DNA from: Bin87 sp965262485
Lineage (GTDB): Bacteria; Chloroflexota; Dehalococcoidia; Lucifugimonadales; UBA3495
NCBI GenBank assembly: GCA_965262485.1
Contig: OZ253540.1
Location: 372,001-436,000 of the forward strand
Reading direction: 5' to 3'
DNA length: 64,000 bases
The position numbers and the translations under genes are program-made. This document shows positions 53,376-62,219 of this stretch, in pieces; the first letter of the stretch is position 1; the number at the start of each line of letters is the position of its first letter. The notes under the pieces were generated by a model. The model did no database searches and was not told the origin of the DNA. It worked only from the letters and a program-made list of their open reading frames with translations.

Positions 53376-54035
53376 ATGCCGGGTTACAAGGGGATTTTGT
53401 TCGACATGGACGGCGTGCTGGTTGACAGCGAGCCGCTATTTCACAAGGCAGTGAACATGATGGTGGAGCGCTGCGGGGCGGCTCCCATAACGGAAGAAGA
53501 GAACAATCGGTATCTGCTGGGCTCCACCGTTGAGGAGACGTGGGTGCGCGTCAAAGAATTGCGGAGCATCCCTCAAACCCCGCAGGAGCTCCTGGCCGGT
53601 TACAACGAGGTGGTGAAGGAAGTGTTGCGCACCGATTTGACCCCACGGCCAGGTGTTCGCGAGCTGATCGCAGAAGCCCAGCGCCGGAGAATACCCATCG
53701 CCGTTGCGTCATCATCGCTCAGGGAGTGGGTTACTCTGAAGCTGGACGTGATCGGGCTGACAGATGCCTTCGACGTTACACTGGGCGGCGACGACATAGA
53801 CAATGGCAAACCGGCTCCCGACATTTACATCAAGGCGGCGCGATTGATTGGTCTGGCGGCCGGCGAGTGCATTGCTATCGAAGACTCCCCAATCGGCCTG
53901 GCGGCGGCTTCCGCGTCGGGTGCATACACGGTGTGCACCCTTACCGATTCTACGCGGCGCCTGGATTTGTCGGCGGCGGACGCAATCATCGAAAACCTGA
54001 ACGAATTCGATTACACGCTGCTGGTGGAAGGGTAA
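53376..54035 (+). CDS. HAD-superfamily phosphatase/phosphomutase (beta-phosphoglucomutase-like)
   Basis: 219 residues from ATG 53376 with GAGGAG upstream; the frame opens earlier, at 53184, inside modC. HAD motif I is ILFDMDGVLVDSEP with both aspartates, motif II the serines of AVASSSLREW, motif III the lysine in NGKPAPDIY, and motif IV IAIEDSPIGLAAA. An inserted helical cap lies at about 17-90. It dephosphorylates or isomerises a sugar phosphate. It begins 57 bp after modC and may be transcribed with it. Confidence 0.9.
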   Translation: MPGYKGILFDMDGVLVDSEPLFHKAVNMMVERCGAAPITEEENNRYLLGSTVEETWVRVKELRSIPQTPQELLAGYNEVVKEVLRTDLTPRPGVRELIAEAQRRRIPIAVASSSLREWVTLKLDVIGLTDAFDVTLGGDDIDNGKPAPDIYIKAARLIGLAAGECIAIEDSPIGLAAASASGAYTVCTLTDSTRRLDLSAADAIIENLNEFDYTLLVEG

Positions 54036-54051
54036 CTCTCAGGGAACGAGC

Positions 54052-54810
54052 CTATTCACGTCCACGTCCACGTCCACGTCGCCGGCGGCGCAACCCGGGA
54101 ATGCCTGGGAACACGCCTTCCCGCAACACCCATTGCAGACGCTCCGACAGCGCCCGAACTTCGCCCGCGTCGATCAGGGATAGGATCTCGGCGACGTCGC
54201 CGGTTGGCGCCATCAGTTGACCGCAAAGGCCCCGGAGAGGTTCCAGCAAATGCTCGGGGATGGGTTCATCGCCGAAATCCCAAATGACGGTTCGGATTTT
54301 GGTGTCCGCATGGAACGTAAGGGCCTGATCGATCCCCCATAATTTGCCCGACGGGCCGCGCAATACGTGGTTGGCCTTGCGGTCGGTGTTGTTGGCCACC
54401 AGATCGAAACAACACATCATTCGTAACTGGTCGGCGTCCGATTCATCCAGGCTGTCGCGGGAGATAGTGTAGTAGTTCTCTTTGGGGTCGTGGTCCACAA
54501 AGAGCTGGGCCGATCCGATTCCGTAAGGGCCATCCCGAATGATCGTCAACGGGATGAAATCCCAACCCAGGGCCCGGCTGAGCAGGAAAGCAGCACATTC
54601 GCGTTTGTACAGAGTTCCGGTGGGGAAATCCCAAAGCGGAATTTCTCCCTTCAGGGGCTTATAAATCGCGCGGCCAGGTTTTCCATCGAGGGATAGTTCC
54701 GCGAGGAATGTGTAGTTGGAACCGGCCGGTGTGAGTTCGCAGCTGACAATCTCCCCATCACGGAGTAGAGCCAGGTCGTTGGGTTCGGAAATGACCACGT
54801 TGGAAACCAA
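54052..54810 (-). CDS. SCO1664-family (PI3/4-kinase-like fold) protein
   Basis: 252 residues. The N-terminal KPGRAIYKPLKGEIPLWDFP and GTLYKRECAAFLLSRALGWD, then CCFDLVANNTDRKANHVLRG and LWGIDQALTFH, fit the SCO1664 family, which resembles the catalytic lobe of phosphatidylinositol 3/4-kinases (DxxxxNxxR and GIDxxxxF pattern). The C-terminal tail GLRRRRRGRGRGRE is arginine-rich, perhaps for nucleic acid or membrane contact. Just upstream on the same strand is DUF3090, its usual partner in actinobacteria. Confidence 0.85.
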   Translation of the reverse strand: MVSNVVISEPNDLALLRDGEIVSCELTPAGSNYTFLAELSLDGKPGRAIYKPLKGEIPLWDFPTGTLYKRECAAFLLSRALGWDFIPLTIIRDGPYGIGSAQLFVDHDPKENYYTISRDSLDESDADQLRMMCCFDLVANNTDRKANHVLRGPSGKLWGIDQALTFHADTKIRTVIWDFGDEPIPEHLLEPLRGLCGQLMAPTGDVAEILSLIDAGEVRALSERLQWVLREGVFPGIPGLRRRRRGRGRGRE

Positions 54811-54864
54811 TTTCTACCGGGCTCGCACAACGAAGCTAACGCATGACCGGAATTCGCCGATACG

Positions 54865-55398
54865 CTAGCCGGTCTCGAAAACGGCATGGCCATTGGCCCG
54901 CGCACATCGATGGCCTTCTGGATCTATGGGCATTCCACACAAGAAGCAGGGAGGACGACCGGCCGCGCAAATTCGCAGCGCTTCTTCGGCCAATGCCGAG
55001 GATTGGGAAACGGTAAACCAAAAACTGACGGACGTTTGCGAGCCGGCATCCGGATCGTCTTCGTCGCCTTCGAAGGCTTGTAGTTGGAAACAGTTGGCAT
55101 CCCGGTCGTACTGCAATTGCATTTGACGGGCTCGAAAATCCTGTTCCAGAGGATCACCCATCCAGGATTCCTCCCCGGGGTTACTGGCTCTGGATTGGGC
55201 ATCCGCACCGACCTGTTCCAGTGCCCGCTGCAGATATATCGCCAGCTGGAATAGCTGTTCTTTCTCAAGCCAGATGAATGACTGGGCACGGCCGGTTGCT
55301 GCCGATATCCGAAAGGTACGCTGTCCCGGGAGGCCAAACGTTTCGGCGGCAATAGACTGGGCGACGCCCAAGTTGTAGCGGACTTCTCGATCTGCCAT
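54865..55398 (-). CDS. DUF3090-family protein with C-terminal zinc-binding motif
   Basis: 177 residues from ATG 55398. The N-terminus NLGVAQSIAAETFGLPGQRT and FRISAATGRAQSFIWLEKEQ, and the C-terminus RPPCFLCGMPIDPEGHRCAR with NGH, match DUF3090 (the typical end is CplCg.pldp.GH.CpR.Ng). A zinc-binding role for CxxC...H..C is inferred. It is found next to SCO1664 in many actinobacteria, and here the pair is only about 50 bp apart, suggesting one functional unit. Confidence 0.88.
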   Translation of the reverse strand: MADREVRYNLGVAQSIAAETFGLPGQRTFRISAATGRAQSFIWLEKEQLFQLAIYLQRALEQVGADAQSRASNPGEESWMGDPLEQDFRARQMQLQYDRDANCFQLQAFEGDEDDPDAGSQTSVSFWFTVSQSSALAEEALRICAAGRPPCFLCGMPIDPEGHRCARANGHAVFETG

Positions 55399-55439
55399 GC
55401 CGTAATGATAGTCGGCAGGCCCACCGCTGGCAAGAGCCA

Positions 55440-55486
55440 ATGCCCTCCTCACGCGTACCCACTTTGTCATTGCCAGCGAACCGTGG
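55440..55486. repeat. Short copy of the CATTGCGAGGAGC family
   Basis: ACGCGTACCCACTTTGTCAT then TGCCAGCGAACCGTGGC: a divergent member squeezed between the ComM stop and the DUF3090 start. Confidence 0.55.
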
Positions 55487-57019
55487 CTATCCCAGTCCCC
55501 TGGATCGGTATTGCAACGCCTCCGCCAGATGCGCAGGTTCAATTGTTTCGGAACCGGACAGGTCGGCCACGGTACGGGCAACTTTCAGTACCCGGTGCAG
55601 CGCTCTGGCGGATATATCCAGCTGTTGCGACGCGCGCCGTAACAAATCGTTCGCATCATCGGCCAGGTTGCAATATTCCCAAACGCGGGCGCCGGACATT
55701 TCAGCATTGAAAATCGCGGGCCTGTATTGGGTAGACTCGAATCGGCCTTCCTGGATGTGGCGGGCCGCGATCACTCGGTCGCGCACTTGCTCAGAAGATT
55801 CGGCAACAGATTCACCCAGGAGACTCTCGAATTCGACGGGGGGAACTTCCACGAAGATGTCAATCCGCTCCAGCATCGGGCCGCTGATGCGCCGCTGGTA
55901 GCGAGAGACGGCGGACGGGCTGCACACACATTCTTTGCGGGGATGGCTCGCGTACCCGCAGGGGCATGGATTCATGGCCGCTACCAGCATGAAACTGGCC
56001 GGGTAGGTTACGGTGCCGCTAACCCGGGTGATAGTAACGGTTTTGTCCTCAAGTGGTTGCCGCAGAGACTCCAGGCTGGCGTGTCCGAATTCCGGCAGTT
56101 CGTCGAGGAACAGGACACCGCGATGGCTGAGAGTGATCTCACCGGGCCGCAGATTGCGTCCGCCGCCAACGAGGCCGGCGTTGGAAATGGTGTAGTGGGG
56201 AGCGCGAAACGGTCGGCGGGCAATCAACGGGCTGTCGAGCGGAAGGTTCCCGCTGACGCTGTATATCTTGGTTACTTCCAGCGCTTCTTCCGGGGTCAGG
56301 TAGGGGAGGATGCCCGGCAATGCGCGCGCCAGCAGGGTCTTACCCGATCCGGGCGGACCGCTCAGCAAGATATTGTGGAACCCGGCAGCCGCCACTTCCA
56401 GCGCCCGTTTCGCGTGATCCTGGCCCCTCACATGGGCAAGGTCGGCGCTGTCGGCCGGTTCGCGATTGCCGTTCAGATGCACTCCGCTGGTAGGGAACGG
56501 TTCGACAGGGGCATGGCCTTCCAGGTGCGCTACCAGTTGCGCCAACGTTTCAATCGGGTAAACCCTGATGCCTTCAACCAACGCCGCTTCGGCTGCGTCC
56601 ACCGCCGGCACGTACACCGATCTGATTCCCTGTTCGCGGGCGACCCAAACCATGGGCAAAATGCCGGCGGTGTGCCGCAGGCCGCCATCCAGTGAAAGCT
56701 CACCCAGAAATATCGCCGGCTCCAGCGTGGGAGCAGCTTGACCGGTGCTGTACAGGATTCCCACAGCGATGGGCAAGTCGTAAGCAGGGCCAGCCTTTTT
56801 GAGATCAGCCGGGGCGAGATTGACCGTGATGCGTCGCATGGGGAATTCGCAACCGCTATTGCGGACGGCAGCGCGGACTCGTTCTTTGGCTTCCTGAACC
56901 GCCGTATCGGGAAGCCCCACGATGTGGAAGGCTGGAAGACCGGGCGATATGTCGGTTTCGGCCTGGATCAATTGGCCGTCCAGACCGATGACGGCGCAGG
57001 TTTGAGCGGTTGCCAGCAT
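55487..57019 (-). CDS. comM: ComM/YifB-type Mg-chelatase-like AAA+ ATPase
   Basis: 510 residues from ATG 57019. The N-terminal ChlI domain has GLPDTAVQEAKERVRAAVRN, RRITVNLAPADLKKAGPAYD and FLGELSLDGGLR. The AAA+ core has Walker A LLSGPPGSGKTLLARALPGI, Walker B RGVLFLDELPEF, sensor region MLVAAMNPCPCGY, and arginines near SGPMLERIDIFVEVPP. The C-terminal helical lid follows. In transformable bacteria ComM is a hexameric helicase that extends branch migration during DNA uptake; whether this organism is competent is unknown. Length is normal for the family. Confidence 0.93.
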   Translation of the reverse strand: MLATAQTCAVIGLDGQLIQAETDISPGLPAFHIVGLPDTAVQEAKERVRAAVRNSGCEFPMRRITVNLAPADLKKAGPAYDLPIAVGILYSTGQAAPTLEPAIFLGELSLDGGLRHTAGILPMVWVAREQGIRSVYVPAVDAAEAALVEGIRVYPIETLAQLVAHLEGHAPVEPFPTSGVHLNGNREPADSADLAHVRGQDHAKRALEVAAAGFHNILLSGPPGSGKTLLARALPGILPYLTPEEALEVTKIYSVSGNLPLDSPLIARRPFRAPHYTISNAGLVGGGRNLRPGEITLSHRGVLFLDELPEFGHASLESLRQPLEDKTVTITRVSGTVTYPASFMLVAAMNPCPCGYASHPRKECVCSPSAVSRYQRRISGPMLERIDIFVEVPPVEFESLLGESVAESSEQVRDRVIAARHIQEGRFESTQYRPAIFNAEMSGARVWEYCNLADDANDLLRRASQQLDISARALHRVLKVARTVADLSGSETIEPAHLAEALQYRSRGLG

Positions 57020-57199
57020 TCCGATACTCCTGTTGTGGCGTCGAACGTTATAGCGTTAGCAATTTTTCCGTGGTGGGACGTCAACACGGTATCAAATAAG
57101 AACATAAGTACGCAACTGGCAAACTGTCACCAAATGTCCATCGGAACAACCGAACGACGCCCTACTCACCCGTACCCGCTTTATTCTGTCATTTGTATG

Positions 57200-57413
57200 T
57201 TGTATATGCCTCGCAGATGGGCCAATCTGTGAGGCGGGCGCGAGGGGCGCGTCGTCTGTCATTGGGTGAGCTGGGCCTGAGGTCCAGGCTGCACCGACTC
57301 GCAGTAAGACACCCCTCACGCCGCCGGTGGTCGCTCCGAACAGATTCACGGGCCTGAGCCCGCATTGCAAGTGTGGAGGACCACCGCATTATCACATCTG
57401 GGAGGTCTCAAAG
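57200..57413 (+). ncRNA. Candidate IS110 bridge RNA region
   Basis: The transposase gene has a long non-coding 5' part with several palindromic stretches, including CCTCGCAGAT/ATCTGTGAGG and GGTGGTCGC-type arms. IS110 elements of the IS621 type express a structured bridge RNA from this position that selects target and donor DNA. Guide loops cannot be assigned by eye, so this is inference from family and position. Confidence 0.4.
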
Positions 57414-58391
57414 ATGAAGACGCCAAAGATGAAGACCATGGAAGGTAGCGCAGTGGAAGGCGGCGCAGTGGTGGGCATTGACGTCAGCAAAGCCAGCCTG
57501 GACGTGTCGGTGTCGGCTGGCCCGGCGCGTCGCTTTGCCAACACCGAGGAGGGCATCGCCGATCTGTTGCAATTGTTGGAGGCGCAGGAGGTCGCGCAGG
57601 TGGTGTGTGAACCCACCGGGGGCTATGAACTCCAGTTGGTCAACCGGTTGCGGGCCGGGGGACTGGGGGTGCACCAGGCCCACCCCAACCAGGTGCGGGA
57701 TTTCGCCCGGGCCGCTGGCCACCTGGCGAAGACTGACGCCCTGGACGCCCAGACGCTGTCGCGTTACGGCCAGGTGTTTGAACCCCCGGACACCCCGCAG
57801 CCGGATCCGGAACGTGAGGAACTGCGGGATTTGCTGCGCCGCCGCCAGCAGCTGGTGGAACAGCGAGTGCAGGAGCTGAACCGGCGCAACCAGGGAACCT
57901 CCCGCAAGGCCCGGGCTTCCACCGCCCGCCACATCGCCTGGCTGGACCAGGAGATCGCCCAGCTGGATGAGGAGTACCAGGCCGCATTGCAGAGCAGCGA
58001 GTCCCTGGCCCAACGCGCCGCCTTGTACCGCAGCGTGCCGGGCGTAGGGCCGCTCACCGCCGCCACCCTGACCGCCGAGCTGCCGGAACTGGGACAATAC
58101 GACGGGAAGGCCCTGACCTCCCTGGTGGGACTGGCGCCCTGGTCTCGGGACAGTGGCCGGAAGCGGGGCCAGCGCACCATCCGGGGCGGTCGCGGCGTAG
58201 TGCGCCGGGCCTTGTACATGGCGGCCCTGGCGGCGACACGCGGCCAGGGGAGCTTGCCTGATTTCTACCGTCAGCTGCGGCAACGTGGCAAAACTGGCAA
58301 AGTGGCGCTGGTGGCCGTGATGCGCAAGCTGCTGTTGCAACTGAACGCAGTGGCCCGCCGCGGAACCCCCTGGGTGCAACAACACGGATAG
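57414..58391 (+). CDS. IS110-family transposase (DEDD/serine recombinase), copy 1
   Basis: 325 residues from ATG 57414 with GGGAGG upstream. The RuvC-like DEDD domain has D in VVGIDVSKASLDV, E in VVCEPTGGYE, and D/D in LAKTDALDAQTLSRYG. A coiled-coil spacer (ELRDLLRRRQQLVEQRVQEL) leads to the Transposase_20 domain with SVPGVGPLTAATLTAELPEL and GLAPWSRDSGRKRGQRTIRG, whose serines include the nucleophile. All parts look intact, and both copies encode the same protein, so recent activity is likely. Confidence 0.93.
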   Translation: MKTPKMKTMEGSAVEGGAVVGIDVSKASLDVSVSAGPARRFANTEEGIADLLQLLEAQEVAQVVCEPTGGYELQLVNRLRAGGLGVHQAHPNQVRDFARAAGHLAKTDALDAQTLSRYGQVFEPPDTPQPDPEREELRDLLRRRQQLVEQRVQELNRRNQGTSRKARASTARHIAWLDQEIAQLDEEYQAALQSSESLAQRAALYRSVPGVGPLTAATLTAELPELGQYDGKALTSLVGLAPWSRDSGRKRGQRTIRGGRGVVRRALYMAALAATRGQGSLPDFYRQLRQRGKTGKVALVAVMRKLLLQLNAVARRGTPWVQQHG

Positions 58392-58455
58392 AACACCACG
58401 GATAGAACCATCCCACCTCCAAACCCGCAAAAAGGCTTGACACCCAACACAGATA

Positions 58456-58565
58456 CTGCGAGGAGCATAGCTACGTGGCAATCTCGATGAGGCTGAACAC
58501 ACTTCGAGCAACCACCGTTCCTACAGCGACGAGATTGCCACGCTACGCTCGCAATGACAAAGTGG
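58456..58565. repeat. Right half of the repeat split by IS110 copy 1, plus an inverted member
   Basis: TGCGAGGAGCATAGCTACGT follows the IS end, and an inverted partner CACGCTACGCTCGCAATGAC lies near 58540-58560. Confidence 0.75.
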
Positions 58566-58589
58566 GTACGCATGAACGACACCCTATCT

Positions 58590-58618
58590 TTGCCAAGCCT
58601 GCCGGCCTAATCTATACT
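58590..58618 (+). promoter_or_regulatory. Sigma-70-type promoter before 58663
   Basis: TTGCCA (58590-58595) and TATACT (58613-58618), spacer 17 bp, 44 bp upstream of the ATG at 58663. Confidence 0.55.
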
Positions 58619-58662
58619 TGACCCAACCATACTTGAAAAACCGGGCCTGGGGAAATAACTTG

Positions 58663-59499
58663 ATGGACCTTCAATTTGAAATCGGCGACCCGCAACGTCC
58701 CCGGGGCCATGCTTTGTTATATTTCAGGGTCGAAACGGAGCCCGACCAGGTATATGGTACCTATATCGTGACGCTGCCCATCACGGCCGATCTTACCAAG
58801 TATGTCCCGCCGTTCCTGGCGTCGCACCTGGGCACCGGCGCCGCTGGGCCATTGGCGAATTTTTCATCGTTCGCAATGCCGCCCATGGGCGAACTCGTCG
58901 AGGGTGGTTATGACCAGTTGGTTCGGCTGGCTAATTTGCGTCAGGATGACCTGGTATTCGGCGGCAGCATGTTTTCTTACGACCTGGCGCGCATGATGGA
59001 GTCGGTGTCGGAGGCGGTACAAACGTATTCATCTGCCTGGGCGCAGATATCGCCGGGGGCCACCGGCGCTGCCGCCGATCTGACGCCGGGCGGCGCGTCG
59101 ATACCGTTGGGTGCGTCTCAATCCGGGGCGGCGCCGGTAGTGGGGGATGACACCGCTGAATCGGACGGCATGGGTGTTAATGAGGTTCTGTGGTCTTTTA
59201 TGAGCGAAGGGGACCGTCTGGCCGAATTGAGTCGCCTTTTGGGTCGCCTGCGTTTCGCCCAAGAGGGTAACGATACCGCCACCATTGCGGACGTTACCGC
59301 GGAGATGACCGCCCTGGGTCGGCTGCTTCCCCGGGAGTTTTACATCGACGCGTTGGTTTCTGCCGCGTTCGACACCAGCGCGGAAGGCGCTCGACTGGCC
59401 CAGCTATACCTGGAGCGCTGTTACAGCCTTTCCTCTGGGAACGCCGAGCAAACCAGGCGGATTGACGAACAAATCGGCGGTTTCCAAAGCGGCAGTTAG
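58663..59499 (+). CDS. Conserved hypothetical protein between the two IS110 copies
   Basis: 278 residues from ATG 58663; the frame opens at 58618. The N-terminal beta-rich part MDLQFEIGDPQRPRGHALLY and then VYGTYIVTLPITADLTKYVP suggests a small folded domain; the middle is a disordered alanine/glycine-rich linker; the C-terminal third is helical (LLGRLRFAQEGNDTATIADV). No signal peptide. Family not recognised by name. Own promoter seen upstream. Confidence 0.75.
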   Translation: MDLQFEIGDPQRPRGHALLYFRVETEPDQVYGTYIVTLPITADLTKYVPPFLASHLGTGAAGPLANFSSFAMPPMGELVEGGYDQLVRLANLRQDDLVFGGSMFSYDLARMMESVSEAVQTYSSAWAQISPGATGAAADLTPGGASIPLGASQSGAAPVVGDDTAESDGMGVNEVLWSFMSEGDRLAELSRLLGRLRFAQEGNDTATIADVTAEMTALGRLLPREFYIDALVSAAFDTSAEGARLAQLYLERCYSLSSGNAEQTRRIDEQIGGFQSGS

Positions 59500-59629
59500 A
59501 ATCCTGTCCGATTGTCATGGCGACCCCGTACTCGATGCGGGGGTTGACAATCTCGGTGCCGTAGCAATGGTGGTTTGCCGACGTGTGTTCAACCTCAACG
59601 AGATTGCCACGTCGCTGCGCTCCTCGCAG
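59500..59629. repeat. Intergenic repeat split by IS110 copy 2
   Basis: Includes a CCCCGTACTCGATGCGGGG-type hairpin (about 59524-59543) and the half-repeat ATTGCCACGTCGCTGCGCTC that abuts the IS end at 59629/59630. Confidence 0.75.
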
Positions 59630-60898
59630 TATCTGTGTTGGGTGTCAAGCCTTTTTGCGGGTTTGGAGGTGGGATGGTTCTATCCGTGGTGTTCTATCCG
59701 TGTTGTTGCACCCAGGGGGTTCCGCGGCGGGCCACTGCGTTCAGTTGCAACAGCAGCTTGCGCATCACGGCCACCAGCGCCACTTTGCCAGTTTTGCCAC
59801 GTTGCCGCAGCTGACGGTAGAAATCAGGTAAGCTCCCCTGGCCGCGTGTCGCCGCCAGGGCCGCCATGTACAAGGCCCGGCGCACTACGCCGCGACCGCC
59901 CCGGATGGTGCGCTGGCCCCGCTTCCGGCCACTGTCCCGAGACCAGGGCGCCAGTCCCACCAGGGAGGTCAGGGCCTTCCCGTCGTATTGTCCCAGTTCC
60001 GGCAGCTCGGCGGTCAGGGTGGCGGCGGTGAGCGGCCCTACGCCCGGCACGCTGCGGTACAAGGCGGCGCGTTGGGCCAGGGACTCGCTGCTCTGCAATG
60101 CGGCCTGGTACTCCTCATCCAGCTGGGCGATCTCCTGGTCCAGCCAGGCGATGTGGCGGGCGGTGGAAGCCCGGGCCTTGCGGGAGGTTCCCTGGTTGCG
60201 CCGGTTCAGCTCCTGCACTCGCTGTTCCACCAGCTGCTGGCGGCGGCGCAGCAAATCCCGCAGTTCCTCACGTTCCGGATCCGGCTGCGGGGTGTCCGGG
60301 GGTTCAAACACCTGGCCGTAACGCGACAGCGTCTGGGCGTCCAGGGCGTCAGTCTTCGCCAGGTGGCCAGCGGCCCGGGCGAAATCCCGCACCTGGTTGG
60401 GGTGGGCCTGGTGCACCCCCAGTCCCCCGGCCCGCAACCGGTTGACCAACTGGAGTTCATAGCCCCCGGTGGGTTCACACACCACCTGCGCGACCTCCTG
60501 CGCCTCCAACAATTGCAACAGATCGGCGATGCCCTCCTCGGTGTTGGCAAAGCGACGCGCCGGGCCAGCCGACACCGACACGTCCAGGCTGGCTTTGCTG
60601 ACGTCAATGCCCACCACTGCGCCGCCTTCCACTGCGCTACCTTCCATGGTCTTCATCTTTGGCGTCTTCATCTTTGAGACCTCCCAGATGTGATAATGCG
60701 GTGGTCCTCCACACTTGCAATGCGGGCTCAGGCCCGTGAATCTGTTCGGAGCGACCACCGGCGGCGTGAGGGGTGTCTTACTGCGAGTCGGTGCAGCCTG
60801 GACCTCAGGCCCAGCTCACCCAATGACAGACGACGCGCCCCTCGCGCCCGCCTCACAGATTGGCCTATCTGCGAGGCATATACAACATACAAATGACA
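59630..60898 (-). mobile_element. IS110-family insertion sequence, copy 2 (inverted)
   Basis: Inverted copy of 57187-58455 with one base difference noticed. Outside DNA on its two sides again reads as TGTCATT and TGCGAGGAGCGCAGCGACGT of the same repeat family, so both copies chose the same target word in the same orientation relative to themselves. Confidence 0.88.
59694..60671 (-). CDS. IS110-family transposase, copy 2
   Basis: 325 residues, same protein as 57414-58391, including the DEDD residues (GIDVSKASLDV, CEPTGGYE, TDALDAQTL) and the C-terminal serine region. ATG 60671 with GGGAGG upstream. The 227-bp upstream segment is likewise conserved and could encode the same guide RNA. Confidence 0.93.
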   Translation of the reverse strand: MKTPKMKTMEGSAVEGGAVVGIDVSKASLDVSVSAGPARRFANTEEGIADLLQLLEAQEVAQVVCEPTGGYELQLVNRLRAGGLGVHQAHPNQVRDFARAAGHLAKTDALDAQTLSRYGQVFEPPDTPQPDPEREELRDLLRRRQQLVEQRVQELNRRNQGTSRKARASTARHIAWLDQEIAQLDEEYQAALQSSESLAQRAALYRSVPGVGPLTAATLTAELPELGQYDGKALTSLVGLAPWSRDSGRKRGQRTIRGGRGVVRRALYMAALAATRGQGSLPDFYRQLRQRGKTGKVALVAVMRKLLLQLNAVARRGTPWVQQHG

Positions 60899-61004
60899 AC
60901 CGAAAGACACTGCGTGAGTGGCCGGGTGTTCTTGACATGCCAGACGCAAGGCTCATACACTGCGGCAGATTCAATATGCAGTTTGCAACAGGAGGTCATC
61001 AGCG

Positions 61005-61997
61005 ATGACGGCTCAGCACACGCACCCCCACGCCTCGGTCGCCAGCAGCATGTCCGATGCGGCCCGCGCCTGGTTGGACAGCCTCAACAGCGAGCAAGGC
61101 GGCAAGGCAACGTTCCACTACATGGATGGCGAACGGATTTTCTGGTACTACCCACCATTGAACCGACACGGATTGCCGCTCCGGGATATGGATGGGAATC
61201 AACGCAACTTGGCATTGAGTTTGCTGGCCACCGGTCTGACGGATGAAACTAACCGGCAGGCCAACCTGATCATCGAACATGAAGAGGTGCTTGGCCCTCT
61301 GGAAGCGGAATCGGGCCATGTTACCTGGCCCCGGGACCCAGAGCTTTACTACTGGACGGTTTTCGGCGATCCCGCCGGTTCAGACCCCTGGGGGTGGCGC
61401 GCCGAAGGCCACCATCTTTCCATACATTACAGCGTTTGGGGCGACCAGATACTGGCCGTGACGCCGTTTTTCCTGGGCGCGAACCCCGCCGAAGTGCGGA
61501 AAGGGCCGAAACTGGGTCAGCGGATTCTGAGCCAGCGCGAAGACCTGGCCATTGAATTGATGGCATCGTTGGACGCAGGCCAACGGGGCAAGGCAGTTAT
61601 CCATGACAATGCGCCCTGGGACATTTTGGGCTACAACAGCAGCAAGCAGGCCATACACAACGATGAAGGTCTGGCGGCGCGCGACCTGAACGGTACGCAG
61701 AAAGAGCTGCTGCTGACCCTGATTTCCGAGTATGTTGGCGGGGCGCCGGCGCCGGTGGCCGCCGACCGGATGGCCAGGATTCGCGACACCGGGTTGGATG
61801 ACTACCGGCTGGTATGGGCCGGGGCGTTGGACCGGAGCCGTGACCACTACTACCGCATTCATGGCGGGCAGTTCATCGTGGAATTCGACAACATCCAAAA
61901 CGGCGCCAATCACATTCACTCGGTGTGGCGTGATGTGGAAAATGACTTCGCGCAGGATGTTTTACGCGACCATCATTTGCTTTACCACATACTCTAA
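61005..61997 (+). CDS. DUF3500-family protein
   Basis: 330 residues from ATG 61005 with AGGAGG upstream. WLDSLNSEQGGKATFHYMDG with WYYPPLNRHGLPLRDMDGNQ, then GWRAEGHHLSIHYSVWGDQI and the C-terminal YYRIHGGQFIVEFDNIQNGA with NHIHSVWRD, are typical of DUF3500. Its histidines (GHHLSIHY, NHIHSVWRD) suggest a metal site, but the reaction is unknown. No export signal seen. Confidence 0.85.
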   Translation: MTAQHTHPHASVASSMSDAARAWLDSLNSEQGGKATFHYMDGERIFWYYPPLNRHGLPLRDMDGNQRNLALSLLATGLTDETNRQANLIIEHEEVLGPLEAESGHVTWPRDPELYYWTVFGDPAGSDPWGWRAEGHHLSIHYSVWGDQILAVTPFFLGANPAEVRKGPKLGQRILSQREDLAIELMASLDAGQRGKAVIHDNAPWDILGYNSSKQAIHNDEGLAARDLNGTQKELLLTLISEYVGGAPAPVAADRMARIRDTGLDDYRLVWAGALDRSRDHYYRIHGGQFIVEFDNIQNGANHIHSVWRDVENDFAQDVLRDHHLLYHIL

Positions 61998-62018
61998 CGG
62001 AAAACCGGCGTCGGTACG

Positions 62019-62219
62019 CAGGGCAAACGCATTCTAAATTAATCGGCTTTGCAGGCGTTCGTCATTCCCGCGAAAGCGGGAATCCGGGTCGTTTGGTTGT
62101 ACGTCAACTGTATGGAAGCAAGCTGTATGGATTCCCGCCCCGTATCAAGTACGGGGTGACGTCCTTTCGCGGGAATGACGGTATATGAGATCCCCTAAAG
62201 TTAGAATGCGTTTGCCCTG
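62019..62219. mobile_element. Miniature inverted-repeat element, copy 2 (201 bp)
   Basis: Perfect 19-bp terminal inverted repeats, CAGGGCAAACGCATTCTAA on the left and its complement on the right. A perfect 10-bp direct repeat CGTCGGTACG borders it (62009-62018 and 62220-62229). Inside are two GGAATGAC hairpins and CCCCGTATCAAGTACGGGG. Removing it restores CCGGCGTCGGTACGCCGG, a hairpin just after the DUF3500 stop, so the element appears to have landed in a terminator-like stem-loop. Confidence 0.9.

Larger units (their letters stand above)
57187..58455 (+). mobile_element. IS110-family insertion sequence, copy 1
   Basis: About 1.27 kb, essentially identical to 59630-60898 (inverted); I noticed one base difference, at about 57217. 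It holds one transposase gene with a 220-bp non-coding 5' part. The left end carries CCTCGCAGAT and ATCTGTGAGG as an imperfect palindrome (57210-57235). The outside DNA joins a split member of the CATTGCGAGGAGC repeat: TGTCATT on the left, TGCGAGGAGCATAG on the right. No terminal inverted repeats or target duplication, as usual for IS110. Confidence 0.88.

Noticed and set aside
57187..60898. The two IS110 copies as a composite transposon
   Set aside because: IS110 elements do not form classical composite transposons by paired ends, and each copy sits separately in its own split repeat.
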